Virus record (IMG/VR): IMGVR_UViG_3300024255_000089
Location: 1-33,993 of that record
DNA length: 33,993 bases
Strand: one strand, 5' to 3'
Origin: a virus
Every line of letters starts with the position of its first letter. The first letter of the stretch is position 1. The position numbers and the translations under genes were made by a program. Positions 8,493 to 16,684 of this stretch are shown one piece after another. The notes below the pieces were generated by a model. It did not search any database, was not told the DNA's origin, and saw only the letters and a list, made by a program, of their open reading frames with translations.

Positions 8493-10049
8493 ATGACAGA
8501 CATATTAAAAAAATTTAAAAGTATATTTGAAGGTTTAGACATAGCTCGTGGTGAAACCCGTAAGACAGGTGAGGTATCTGCAAAAGGTAAAAGTATTACT
8601 AGGTCTAAAACAATTACAGAACCGCCTACAGATAAACTGTGGGAAGATCATTTAAAAGGTACAGAACCTGCATTAGGTATAATTCCAATAAGAAGAGACA
8701 ATACTTGTATATGGGGATGTATTGACTGGGATGTATATCCTTTAGATCACAAAGAAATAGTGAATGATTTAAAAAAGAAAAAGATACCACTGACAGTATT
8801 TAGATCAAAGTCTGGTGGTGCACATTTATTTTTATTTACAAAAGAACCTGTCCCTGCAGTTATGATGAGAGATAAATTAAAAACATATGCTTCAGCTATT
8901 GGTCATGCAAGAGCAGAGATATTTCCAAAACAAGAAAAGATAAATATTGATCGTGGTGATGTAGGTAGTTTTTTAAACTTACCTTATCACAACTTAGAAA
9001 ATACAGTTAGATATGCTTTCAATAATGATGGTGAACCAATATTAGATGTTGAAAAGTTTTTTGAACATTATGAAAACCAAGTTTTAAGTGTAGATCAATT
9101 TAATAATTTAAAATTAAAAGAAACTGAAGAAGATGATTTTCTTGAAATGCCACCATGTTTGGTTACGCTTTTATCTGAAGGTGTTGGTGAAGGAATCAGA
9201 AATGAAACTATGTATAACTTAGGAGTGTATGTAAAGAAAAGATTTTCTGAAGATGATCTTTGGAAAAAGAAAATGAATCACTACAACATAAAATATTTTA
9301 AACCACCTATTAATGCATCAGAACTTGTTAAGACTCAAGAATCATTAGAAAACAAAGATTATTTTTATAAATGTAAAGATGAACCTTTATCATCTTTTTG
9401 TAATTCGAAACTATGTGTAACAAAAAAATATGGTGTAGGTGATGATGATGCACCAGTACAAACTATAACTAATATTAGAAAGTACAACTCTGATCCACCA
9501 TTATTTTTCTGTGACATCGATGGACAAACAGTGATGGTTGAAACTTCAGTTCTTCACGACCCGGATAAATTTTCAATGGCATGCTTAGAACAAATTAATA
9601 GACCACAGATGCCTATGTCTAAAATTATATGGCGTAAGATGTTAATAAAACTTTTACAGGAAAAACAAGAAACAGATGAAAAAGCTACAGAAGACCTTAA
9701 AGTTGAAAATCAATTAAAAGAATACATGGAAGACTTTGTAAATAAAGTTAAAGGTAAAGATATAAATGATATTCAAAGAGGTGTTGCGTATACTGATGAT
9801 AACTATAGTTATTTTAAAATGAAAGATTTTTGGAAACATTTAGTAAAAAATAAATGGCCAGATAAAAGATATCCAAAACATGTAGTAGTACAAAAACTAC
9901 AAACTCAATTAAAGATTGAAGAGGATTATCCAAAAATAAACGGTAAAACAGTGCGTTGCTTTAAGATGTTAAAGATTGTATCTGTTGAACCAGAGAAAGC
10001 AAAATATGAAAGTCAGGAACCGTCATGGAAAAGAAAAATAGAACAGTAA
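8493..10049 (+). CDS. TOTE-type archaeo-eukaryotic primase (AEP)
   Basis: A primase of the AEP superfamily. Numbered from ATG 8493: metal-binding DWD (D78, D80 in GCIDWDVY), SKSGGAH (105-111, the SxH motif), and EIFPKQ (142-147), a hallmark of TOTE-conflict-system AEPs, followed by GSFLNLPYHN. A small Cys cluster (CKDEPLSSFCNSKLC) lies between the catalytic domain and a Lys-rich C-terminal region. AEPs lay down primers and some extend DNA. Here it replaces a DnaG or T7-gp4-type primase, next to a UvrD-type helicase and PolA. ATG 8493 has AGGA six bases upstream; ATG 8469, eight codons earlier, is the alternative. Its 3' end overlaps the helicase gene by 25 nt. Confidence 0.85.
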   Translation: MTDILKKFKSIFEGLDIARGETRKTGEVSAKGKSITRSKTITEPPTDKLWEDHLKGTEPALGIIPIRRDNTCIWGCIDWDVYPLDHKEIVNDLKKKKIPLTVFRSKSGGAHLFLFTKEPVPAVMMRDKLKTYASAIGHARAEIFPKQEKINIDRGDVGSFLNLPYHNLENTVRYAFNNDGEPILDVEKFFEHYENQVLSVDQFNNLKLKETEEDDFLEMPPCLVTLLSEGVGEGIRNETMYNLGVYVKKRFSEDDLWKKKMNHYNIKYFKPPINASELVKTQESLENKDYFYKCKDEPLSSFCNSKLCVTKKYGVGDDDAPVQTITNIRKYNSDPPLFFCDIDGQTVMVETSVLHDPDKFSMACLEQINRPQMPMSKIIWRKMLIKLLQEKQETDEKATEDLKVENQLKEYMEDFVNKVKGKDINDIQRGVAYTDDNYSYFKMKDFWKHLVKNKWPDKRYPKHVVVQKLQTQLKIEEDYPKINGKTVRCFKMLKIVSVEPEKAKYESQEPSWKRKIEQ

Positions 10050-11569
10050 TACCTGGACCACCAGGAACCGGTAAAACATATAGATTATTAAATCATTATA
10101 TGGTCAAAGAAATAAAAGAAAATAAAACTGATCCTAAAAAAATTTGTTACATTACTTTTAGTAAAGCAGCTGCAGAAGAAGCAACTGAAAGATTTGAAGA
10201 ATTATTTCCTAAAGAAAAACTTGGATACATAGGGACTATGCATGCATTAGGTGTAAGAGAATTAAATATAGATGTAAGTGCAAAATTATTAAAAGGTAAT
10301 AGTCAATGGAATCAATTTAAACTTTATGAGCCAATGGCAGCTAGATTGAATACTGATGCGAGTATCGATTCAATCACTGGTAAAACTAGATTTAAAGACC
10401 CTATACTAACTACAAGAGACTATGCAAAAAATAAAAAAATATCTTTGAATGAAGCTGCAATACAAAAAGGTATGGCAGGTTGGTCAGACATACACATTGC
10501 AGAAAAAATAGATGGTGCACTAACGCAATATAAAAAAGACACAGGAGTCATAGAATTTTATGACATGATAGGTTTGTTTACGGATAAAATAAAAACTAAA
10601 GATAGTTTTTATGACGTTATATTTTTAGATGAAGCTCAAGATTTGAACGCACTACAATGGGATATGTTTTTTGAATTAGAGAAACTAAGTAATAGGTCCT
10701 TCATTGCGGGTGATGACGATCAAACTATTTATGGTTTTCAAGGCGCAGATGCATCTACATTTATAAACCTAGAAGGAACTATCGATGAACAAGTTAAGTC
10801 GAGACGAGTACCGAGAAGCGTGCATCGAGTGGCTTTAAGTATATTAGATAGACTCAACGAACGTAGAACAAAGAATTGGGAAGCGAGAGACGAGGAGGGT
10901 GAAGTTAATTATGAAACATCACTGGAGAATATAGACTTTGCAAAAGGTAAGTGGATGATACTTGGTAGAACCAATAAACTTTGTGAAAAAGCAAGAGATC
11001 ATTTGTATATGAAAGGTTTAAGATATGAATTTACGGGTGATAAATATTTAGATAAAAATTCTATGTTAGCATTTACCGCCTGGAAAAGATTAAACAATGG
11101 TGCAAGTATTGATTCAAAAGATGTCAAAGTAATGTATTCTTTTTTAAAAGTAAAACTAGGTCATCTACAAAGAGGTTTTTCTAGTGGTAAAACTTTAGAT
11201 TCTGTTTTTTCTGTGACGTTAGAAGAACTAAAGAAAGATCATGGTTTACTTGTTGAAGGTAGTTGGGAACATCTTGACTTTGATGAAGATACAAAAGTTT
11301 TCATGAAACATTTAATACAAAACAATTATGATCTTATGAAAGAAGCTGACATAAAGATAATGACCTTACATGGATCAAAGGGAAAAGAATGTGAAAACGT
11401 AGTTTTATTTACAGATTTTGGTGCGGATGAATATCAAAGTAATTTTATTGAAGGTGAGTTTGAAAAGTCACCAGACAATGAACATAGATTATTTTTTGTT
11501 GGAGTTACCAGAGCTAAACAAAAACTTTATTTACTACAATCAGAGGAGGGTACAGGTTATGTCATATAA
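10025..11569 (+). CDS. UvrD/PcrA-type SF1 DNA helicase
   Basis: A 514-aa 3'-5' SF1A helicase. Motif I is GPPGTGKT (11-18), motif Ia YITFSKAAAEEA, motif II DEAQD (202-206), motif III GDDDQTIYGFQG (229-240), motif V IMTLHGSKGKECENV, motif VI FFVGVTRAKQKLYLL. All hallmark elements are intact; it is shorter than cellular UvrD (about 720 aa) because the accessory subdomains are reduced. It probably unwinds DNA during replication with the upstream primase and downstream polymerase. The start lies within the primase gene (25-nt overlap), and the end overlaps the DUF3310 gene by 11 nt, so translation is likely coupled. Confidence 0.95.
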   Translation: MEKKNRTVIPGPPGTGKTYRLLNHYMVKEIKENKTDPKKICYITFSKAAAEEATERFEELFPKEKLGYIGTMHALGVRELNIDVSAKLLKGNSQWNQFKLYEPMAARLNTDASIDSITGKTRFKDPILTTRDYAKNKKISLNEAAIQKGMAGWSDIHIAEKIDGALTQYKKDTGVIEFYDMIGLFTDKIKTKDSFYDVIFLDEAQDLNALQWDMFFELEKLSNRSFIAGDDDQTIYGFQGADASTFINLEGTIDEQVKSRRVPRSVHRVALSILDRLNERRTKNWEARDEEGEVNYETSLENIDFAKGKWMILGRTNKLCEKARDHLYMKGLRYEFTGDKYLDKNSMLAFTAWKRLNNGASIDSKDVKVMYSFLKVKLGHLQRGFSSGKTLDSVFSVTLEELKKDHGLLVEGSWEHLDFDEDTKVFMKHLIQNNYDLMKEADIKIMTLHGSKGKECENVVLFTDFGADEYQSNFIEGEFEKSPDNEHRLFFVGVTRAKQKLYLLQSEEGTGYVI

Positions 11570-11780
11570 ATCATTAGATAAACAAGTTCAGGGGAATCAT
11601 TATCAAGACTTTAAGATTCAACCAGCAGAGTTTGTGAACCAAAACAAGTTGCTTTTTGCAGAAGGCAACGCTATAAAATATATCTGCAGACATTCTAAGA
11701 AAGGTAAACATTACGACATTAAAAAGGCAATACATTATTTAGAAATGATTTTAGAAAGGGATTATGGAGAATTTATTTAA
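11559..11780 (+). CDS. DUF3310 family protein
   Basis: A 73-aa protein. The start at ATG 11559 follows AGGAGG eight bases upstream; a longer upstream frame belongs to no gene because it lies in the helicase. The sequence has the DUF3310 (SaV-type) pattern: HYQDFKIQPAEFV (15-27), EGNAIKYICRHSKKGK (35-50), DIKKAIHYLEMIL (53-65). DUF3310 proteins are frequent in phage replication regions, are sometimes annotated as nucleotide kinases, and have no firmly known role. It overlaps both neighbours (helicase and DNA polymerase). Confidence 0.9.
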   Translation: MSYKSLDKQVQGNHYQDFKIQPAEFVNQNKLLFAEGNAIKYICRHSKKGKHYDIKKAIHYLEMILERDYGEFI

Positions 11781-13638
11781 CGAAGAGATGTGGAATTCAC
11801 CGGACGAGTTTAAAGATTTAAGTAGTTATAAATACATAGCAATTGACTTAGAGACAAAAGACCCAAACTTAAAAAAGATGGGTTCAGGTTCTGTAAGAGG
11901 TGATGGAGAAATTATTGGTGTTGCTGTTGCAGTAGATGGTTGGTCCGGATATTATTCTTTCGGGCATGAGCAGGGTAATTTTTTTGCAAAAGAATCTGTA
12001 ATGAAATGGGTTAAAAGTATTTGTGCTTTACCCTGTCCTAAAATATTTCATAATGCAATGTATGACGTATGTTGGCTAAGAGCGTATGGTGTAAAGATAA
12101 ACGGAATTATTGTGGATACAATGATGATGGCAGCTGTATTAGATGAAAACAGATTGTATTACTCATTGAATTCATTATCTTTTATAGAGTTAGGTAAAGT
12201 TAAGAATGAAAAAGCTTTACAAGATGCAGCAGACAAAGCTGGCATAGATGCAAAATCTGAGATGTATAAACTTCCTGCATCAATGGTTGGAGCATATGCT
12301 GAAGCAGATGCTGAACTAACCTTACAACTATTTAAAAAATTTTCAGGGCAAATAAGAGATCAAAACTTACAGAGAATATTTAACTTGGAGACAAGTTTAT
12401 TTCCTATGTTGGTAGATATGAAATTTAAGGGCGTTCGAGTAGACGTTGATAAAGCGATTCAACTGAAACATGTGCTAGAGAAAAGAGAAGGGCTATGCCT
12501 TGCAAAAGTAAAACAAGAAACAGGAGTAGAAGTACAAATATGGGCAGCAAGATCGATCGCCAAAGTATTTGACAACCTTGGACTACCTTATTCCAGAACT
12601 GCGAAAAGTAACGCGCCATCATTTACAAAAGCTACACTAGAAAACCATGAAAATCCAGTAGTAAAAAACATTGCAGAAGCTAGAGAATTGAACAAAGCGC
12701 ACACTACATTTATAGATACAATACTAAAACATGAACACAATGGACGTATTCATGCTGACATAAATCAATTAAGATCAGACGCAGGTGGTACTGTAACTGG
12801 ACGTTTCTCATATTCTAATCCAAACTTACAACAAATACCTGCAAGAAACAATTTATTAGGTCCTGCAATTCGTGGTCTATTTATACCAGAACAAGATTGT
12901 GATTGGGGTTGCTTTGACTATTCACAACAAGAACCTAGATTAGTTTTACACTATGCAGCAGAACACCCTATCTTAAAAAATTCTGAGTCTGTAATTGAAA
13001 TGGTTTCTAAGTTTAACAAAGACCCCAAAATGGACTTCCATGGAATGGTAGCTAAACTTGCAAACATAAAAAGAAAAGAAGCTAAGACTATTAACTTAGG
13101 TTTATTTTATGGAATGGGTAAAGCAAAACTTCAACAGTCTTTGGATTTAGAAAACAAAGAAGATGCTGATAAACTTTTTAATAATTATCACGACAGTGTA
13201 CCTTTTGTAAAAGGTTTGATGGATGCTACGATGAGAGACTCTCAAAGAGATGGAGAGATTCAAACGATTGCCGGTAGAGTATGTAGGTTTGATAAATGGG
13301 AAGAAGCAAGGTTTGCTCCAGGTGAACTAAGAGCACCTATGACTTATGAAGAAGCTAAGGGAAAATATGGTGAAGATAGAATTAGAAGAGCCTATACATA
13401 CAAAGCTTTAAATAAATTAATTCAGGGTTCTGCGGCAGATATGACCAAACAAGCTATGTTAGATTTATATAATGAAGGTATTACACCACATATACAAGTG
13501 CATGATGAACTTGATATATCTGTTGAATCAGATCACCAGGCTCAAAAAATTATTGCAATTATGCAAGATGCAGTTAAACTTTCTGTTAAAAATAAAGTTG
13601 ATTATGAAAAAGGCCCAACTTGGGGTGATGTAAAATGA
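11764..13638 (+). CDS. polA: DNA polymerase, family A, with 3'-5' exonuclease
   Basis: A 624-aa replicative polymerase. Exonuclease motifs are intact: DLE (D28/E30), NAMYD (N97/D101), YAEAD (Y178/D182). Polymerase motif A is DYSQQEPR (385-392), motif B RKEAKTINLGLFYG (437-450, with R437, K441, Y449), motif C HDE (580-582). The residue matching E. coli Pol I Phe762 is Leu445. There is no 5'-3' exonuclease domain, as usual for phage PolA. It starts inside the DUF3310 gene (17-nt overlap) and closes the primase-helicase-polymerase operon. Proofreading and polymerase activity should both be present. Confidence 0.97.
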   Translation: MENLFNEEMWNSPDEFKDLSSYKYIAIDLETKDPNLKKMGSGSVRGDGEIIGVAVAVDGWSGYYSFGHEQGNFFAKESVMKWVKSICALPCPKIFHNAMYDVCWLRAYGVKINGIIVDTMMMAAVLDENRLYYSLNSLSFIELGKVKNEKALQDAADKAGIDAKSEMYKLPASMVGAYAEADAELTLQLFKKFSGQIRDQNLQRIFNLETSLFPMLVDMKFKGVRVDVDKAIQLKHVLEKREGLCLAKVKQETGVEVQIWAARSIAKVFDNLGLPYSRTAKSNAPSFTKATLENHENPVVKNIAEARELNKAHTTFIDTILKHEHNGRIHADINQLRSDAGGTVTGRFSYSNPNLQQIPARNNLLGPAIRGLFIPEQDCDWGCFDYSQQEPRLVLHYAAEHPILKNSESVIEMVSKFNKDPKMDFHGMVAKLANIKRKEAKTINLGLFYGMGKAKLQQSLDLENKEDADKLFNNYHDSVPFVKGLMDATMRDSQRDGEIQTIAGRVCRFDKWEEARFAPGELRAPMTYEEAKGKYGEDRIRRAYTYKALNKLIQGSAADMTKQAMLDLYNEGITPHIQVHDELDISVESDHQAQKIIAIMQDAVKLSVKNKVDYEKGPTWGDVK

Positions 13639-13647
13639 GGATTTTTT

Positions 13648-14298
13648 ATGGCATACTTAAATGCAAATATACCACCGACTTATGCACAAATCAGAAGAGA
13701 GTATTTATATGATCTTAAGAAACATAAAGGAGAAGTTGAGGACTGTATCATCTTTGGTATTAGCGCTCTTACAGGACGTGCAATACTATTTCATGCTATT
13801 ATGGAAAACGGTGCAATATTCTATCGCCTACCTATTAGCGCTTTTATTCAACAGGGATTTGATGCATCCGGAGTGCCCACAAGAAGACTTGATGAACTAC
13901 AGCTCTGGAATTGTTTTTCTTATTACCCTGCTGTTCATCGTTGGGATATATTAGACGGACAAGCCGGTAAGTATATAGGAAAAGACAAGAAATGGCACCC
14001 TGGAAAGTATTTATTTACCGTTGACTTTGCGCATCCAGATAGTAATATACTTGACACCGATCATTCGGAAATACCGCACGAACATAAGTGCGCTCACATA
14101 ATTGCTCTCGATGATGGCAATTTTGCAGCACAACCTAACAACAGATGTATATGGGACATACCTTCTTTCACTGTGAAAGATAATACTCCCGACTGGAAAG
14201 TGCAAACTTCTGAATGGAACGTAGAAGATAGTAGAGCATGGCGGACAGAAGATACCGACAAGTTCTTCTATGAAATAGAGGAGAAAAAAAATGATTAA
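13648..14298 (+). CDS. Conserved phage protein of unknown function
   Basis: A 216-aa soluble protein, rich in aromatic residues and His (LWNCFSYYPAVHRWD; HPGKYLFTVDFAHPD; HSEIPHEHKCAH). I recognise no family with a known activity, but I recall close relatives in many marine phages near the DNA polymerase. The His/Asp-rich middle part (about 120-155) could bind a metal; that is a guess. It follows the polymerase stop by 9 nt with GAGGA in front. Its stop overlaps the next start by 8 nt (ATGATTAA). Confidence 0.9.
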   Translation: MAYLNANIPPTYAQIRREYLYDLKKHKGEVEDCIIFGISALTGRAILFHAIMENGAIFYRLPISAFIQQGFDASGVPTRRLDELQLWNCFSYYPAVHRWDILDGQAGKYIGKDKKWHPGKYLFTVDFAHPDSNILDTDHSEIPHEHKCAHIIALDDGNFAAQPNNRCIWDIPSFTVKDNTPDWKVQTSEWNVEDSRAWRTEDTDKFFYEIEEKKND

Positions 14299-14374
14299 AA
14301 AAACTTTAAAATGGGTTTGGAATATAATTTGCTGGCCCTGGAAAAAATTTATAGAGTGGGTTTGGTCTAGTTAA
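14291..14374 (+). CDS. Tryptophan-rich 27-aa microprotein
   Basis: ATG 14291 to TAA 14374 encodes 27 residues, six of them Trp (positions 8, 10, 15, 17, 23, 25), with five Lys: MIKKTLKWVWNIICWPW then KKFIEWVWSS. GAGGAG lies seven bases before the ATG, and the start overlaps the preceding stop by 8 nt, as in several other gene pairs here. A cationic, amphipathic, Trp-rich peptide of this kind would be expected at a membrane interface. It sits just upstream of the membrane-anchored and endolysin genes, so a lysis role is conceivable. No homologue is recognised with confidence. Confidence 0.65.
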   Translation: MIKKTLKWVWNIICWPWKKFIEWVWSS

Positions 14375-14536
14375 ATGACCAGTTGCAAGACATGTTTTCA
14401 TCCTTGTCATTGCGGTGAAGATAATGATCTTCACGCAGATGAATATGGTGTGTGCACCTGCGAAAAGTGTACTTGCAAACGAACTTACAAAAAAGAAAAA
14501 GATCACAGTACGGACATAACATACGAAAATGAGTAA
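14375..14536 (+). CDS. Cys-rich (metallothionein-/zinc-knuckle-like) 53-aa protein
   Basis: Starts on the base after the previous stop and ends by an 8-nt overlap with the next start (ATGAGTAA). It has eight Cys: CKTCFHPCHC (4-13) and CTCEKCTC (27-34), with His at 9, 12 and 20 and a charged tail. The dense CxC/CxxC spacing implies one or two bound zinc ions, or a metallothionein-like metal cluster. I recall similar tiny Cys-rich proteins in marine phages, none characterised. Confidence 0.7.
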   Translation: MTSCKTCFHPCHCGEDNDLHADEYGVCTCEKCTCKRTYKKEKDHSTDITYENE

Positions 14537-14909
14537 CAAACCTTTGGATATCGGAGAAGAGGCAAGAGTGCAAATGCCAATGAAGACAGTAGCATCGCTG
14601 ATCGTGCTGGTAGCAATGGGCGTTTTCGCTTATACCGAGCTGACTGCGAGGTTAGTATCGTTAGAGACATCAAGAGAATTATTTGAAAATGATTTACTTA
14701 AAAAATCTGAACAAGTTCCTACAGACCAGGAGCAACATTTTTTATTGGAAGATTTATACAAGACCGTAGAGAAATTACAGTCTACTCAAGAAATGAATAT
14801 GACAAACAAAGTTAATATAGAATTTTTAAAAACACAATTAGATAAAGCATTAGAAGATGTTGAAGAACTAAAAGATAAGGTAAGAGCAAATGGAAACGGT
14901 CATCAGTAG
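14529..14909 (+). CDS. Membrane-anchored coiled-coil protein (possible holin/spanin component)
   Basis: A 126-aa protein with one transmembrane segment at about residues 19-36 (KTVASLIVLVAMGVFAY), then a long charged region with coiled-coil character (about 85-120, LKTQLDKALEDVEELKDKV). An N-in membrane anchor with a periplasmic coiled coil is the layout of i-spanins, and also of other phage envelope proteins. It lies two genes before another membrane-anchored protein and three before the M15 endolysin, which favours a lysis role; there is no decisive motif. It overlaps both neighbours. Confidence 0.8.
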   Translation: MSNKPLDIGEEARVQMPMKTVASLIVLVAMGVFAYTELTARLVSLETSRELFENDLLKKSEQVPTDQEQHFLLEDLYKTVEKLQSTQEMNMTNKVNIEFLKTQLDKALEDVEELKDKVRANGNGHQ

Positions 14910-15129
14910 CGTAGTAGCTCTTTGTATGTTTATAGGAGGTGTTCTTACAGAACATAGAATACAGGTTGACCCAGATACAGGGAAACCCTCTATGGCTACT
15001 TGTTTAAAAGGAAAAAGGGTTGCGGAACGTACAGCAAATGATAATATTCAGTACAAATGCGGGAAAGTAAAAGTTGAACTCGAAAAAAATATCGATGGAT
15101 CTAAAGCAATCAAAAAAATAATAGAATGA
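14890..15129 (+). CDS. Small membrane-anchored/secreted protein near the endolysin
   Basis: A 79-aa protein with a hydrophobic N-terminus (residues 3-19, TVISSVVALCMFIGGVL) that is a signal anchor or signal peptide, and two later Cys (38 and 57) that could form a disulfide in the periplasm. The start overlaps the preceding gene by 20 nt and the stop overlaps the next start (ATGA). Overlap with an upstream anchored coiled-coil gene recalls Rz/Rz1 pairs, but there is no clear lipobox. Function unknown. Confidence 0.72.
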   Translation: METVISSVVALCMFIGGVLTEHRIQVDPDTGKPSMATCLKGKRVAERTANDNIQYKCGKVKVELEKNIDGSKAIKKIIE

Positions 15130-15263
15130 TAAAAAATTGTAATAAATGTAAAAAAGAGTTTGAAGCTAAAGAACAATTAGATTTATTCTGTAGCCAAGAA
15201 TGTAAAGAAGAAGCTCTAGCTGACCTTGACAACGACAGTGATGAGTGTTTAAGCTGTCAATAA
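15126..15263 (+). CDS. Mini zinc-ribbon/treble-clef protein, 45 aa
   Basis: ATG 15126 to TAA 15263, between two overlapping/abutting genes (ATGA overlap before, next ATG directly after the stop). The product has CNKCKKEF (5-12), FCSQEC (21-26) and CLSC (41-44). CxxC plus FCSxxC is the pattern of small treble-clef zinc fingers. Function unknown; it is one of several mini zinc proteins here. Confidence 0.65.
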   Translation: MIKNCNKCKKEFEAKEQLDLFCSQECKEEALADLDNDSDECLSCQ

Positions 15264-15740
15264 ATGAATCTTTCAAGAAATTTCTCTCTTCAGGAGCTTA
15301 TCAAGTCTGATACTGCAATACGTAAAGGTATTAATAATAATCCAAATGCAGGTCAAATAGAAAAATTAAAATCACTTTGTGAAAATATTTTACAACCCGT
15401 CCGGGACCATTTTGGTAGAGTTAAGGTCACATCAGGGTTCCGTTCAGAAGACCTTTGCTATGCCATAGGTTCAAGTCGGGACAGCCAGCATGCAAAAGCT
15501 GAGGCCGCAGACTTCGAATGTGTTGGAGTCGACAATGCAGAAGTCGCTGATTGGATCAAACAGAACCTTGAGACAGATCAATTGATCCTCGAGTTCTACA
15601 CTCCAGGCGAACCCAATTCTGGATGGATTCACTGTAGTTGGATACCTGAAGGAAGACGTGAGCAGTATATGCATGCTTATAAATTCGAAGGTAAAACTAA
15701 ATACAAACCAATAATAGGAAAAGCGAAAGATATAGTATGA
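15264..15740 (+). CDS. Endolysin, M15-family zinc peptidase
   Basis: A 158-aa protein of the peptidase M15A type (D-Ala-D-Ala carboxypeptidase/L,D-endopeptidase fold). Zinc ligands are visible: SQHAKAEAADFE (His76, Asp83) and GWIHCSW (His123), with the substrate-side VTSGFRS (55-61) and LILEF (107-111). It should cut peptidoglycan cross-links at lysis. There is no signal peptide, so a holin or similar is needed for export; the two membrane-anchored proteins just upstream are candidates. Part of the gene (about 15390-15640) has higher GC than its neighbours. Confidence 0.9.
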   Translation: MNLSRNFSLQELIKSDTAIRKGINNNPNAGQIEKLKSLCENILQPVRDHFGRVKVTSGFRSEDLCYAIGSSRDSQHAKAEAADFECVGVDNAEVADWIKQNLETDQLILEFYTPGEPNSGWIHCSWIPEGRREQYMHAYKFEGKTKYKPIIGKAKDIV

Positions 15741-15964
15741 GCATAATAGATAAAAAATCAGCTAAATTATTTAGTAAAATAGATACAGTACACGGGACTT
15801 GTGAAGAGTGTCAGGAAGAAACAATTTTAGTTGCAATTGTTTCAGAATTTTATAGATGTACTAACTGTGGCTTTGATACAAAACAACATATCAATGGCAG
15901 AATCAGATATCTTAAATTAGATGAGTCTGATAAGAAATGGATAAAAGATAATTATATTAAATAA
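15737..15964 (+). CDS. Zinc-ribbon protein, 75 aa
   Basis: Two CxxC knuckles, CEEC (22-25) and CTNC (41-44), separated by a hydrophobic strand (ETILVAIVSEFYR), make a classic zinc ribbon, followed by a charged C-terminal helix (KKWIKDNYIK). The start overlaps the endolysin stop (ATGA) and the stop overlaps the next start by one base (TAATG). I recall very similar proteins in marine phages. A transcription- or replication-linked nucleic-acid binding role is plausible, not shown. Confidence 0.85.
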   Translation: MSIIDKKSAKLFSKIDTVHGTCEECQEETILVAIVSEFYRCTNCGFDTKQHINGRIRYLKLDESDKKWIKDNYIK

Positions 15965-16101
15965 TGGCTAAGAAGTTTAAATCATTCGAGACACGTGACA
16001 AGCCTAGAAAACGTGGACCTCGTCAGCACAAGAAAAATAAAAGTAAGCACGAGAAACGTCAGAAAAAACAGACGAGATACAAGGGACAAGGAAAAGGATA
16101 G
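15964..16101 (+). CDS. Very basic 45-aa protein, probable nucleic-acid binder
   Basis: MAKKFKSFETRDKPRKRG, then an almost pure Lys/Arg/His/Gln sequence (for example RQHKKNKSKHEKRQKK); about half of the residues are basic. The 1-nt TAATG overlap with the previous stop and the tight fit to the following gene support it. I recall tiny proteins with the same 'KxFKxFxTRDxPRKR' start in marine phages and cyanophages. DNA condensation or ribosome/RNA binding are possible roles; none is known to me. Confidence 0.72.
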   Translation: MAKKFKSFETRDKPRKRGPRQHKKNKSKHEKRQKKQTRYKGQGKG

Positions 16102-16102
16102 T

Positions 16103-16684
16103 TTGTCTCTCATACCTGAAAATTTTATTTTTGTAAAAAAATACAATAATATCAATAGTTTAAAAGAAAAAGTCTTAAAATATACAAAAGAAGACTGGCA
16201 CAAATACGACTACAGACAAAAAAATTATATGGTCCATATGAATACAAAGACCATACCTTTGATATGGAATGAAATGGATAAATATAATCAAAGAAATTTA
16301 GAAAAAGATAATAGAAAGTTTTGGCCTGAAGCAGATAATTATAAAACAGAGTTAGATTCTCTTTCACAAATACTTACAGAAAAATACGGTGAAGGTTTTA
16401 TTACAAGTGCGTTGTTAATTAATCTACCTTCTAGGTCTATCATTGCTCCTCACGTAGATAATCAAGATGCTTATTTTGATCTTGTCAAAAGAACTCATTT
16501 AGCTATTATATCTGATGATGAAGTAAGATTTATTGTAGGTGGTGAAGATAAAAATATAAAAGAAGGTGAGATATTTGAGATTAATAATAATGAAAAACTA
16601 CATGAAGTTAAAAACAATTCTGAAATAGACAGGATTCATTTATTAACTGATTGGTTAACTATAAAAGGAGAAAGAAATGAGTGA
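16103..16684 (+). CDS. Aspartyl/asparaginyl beta-hydroxylase-type 2OG-Fe(II) dioxygenase
   Basis: The C-terminal half has the AspH family layout: APHVDN (HxD iron ligands), THLAIISDDEVRFIVGGE, KEGEIFEINNNEKLHEVKN (distal His ligand) and RIHLLTDW (2-oxoglutarate-binding Arg). The N-terminal half is Lys/Asn-rich. The frame is open further upstream, but that part lies over the basic 45-aa gene. I place the start at TTG 16103, with AAGGA four bases before it, giving 193 aa; start choice is uncertain. Such enzymes hydroxylate Asp/Asn or other residues of proteins; the target is unknown. The stop overlaps the next start by 8 nt (ATGAGTGA). Confidence 0.78.
   Translation: MSLIPENFIFVKKYNNINSLKEKVLKYTKEDWHKYDYRQKNYMVHMNTKTIPLIWNEMDKYNQRNLEKDNRKFWPEADNYKTELDSLSQILTEKYGEGFITSALLINLPSRSIIAPHVDNQDAYFDLVKRTHLAIISDDEVRFIVGGEDKNIKEGEIFEINNNEKLHEVKNNSEIDRIHLLTDWLTIKGERNE

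Noticed and set aside
14306-14573. Two minus-strand frames over 14306-14573
   Set aside because: They are opposite three short, mutually overlapping plus-strand genes with ribosome binding sites and lack start signals.
15995-16102. N-terminal extension of the dioxygenase
   Set aside because: It would overlap the basic 45-aa gene by over 100 nt and adds only low-complexity basic sequence.
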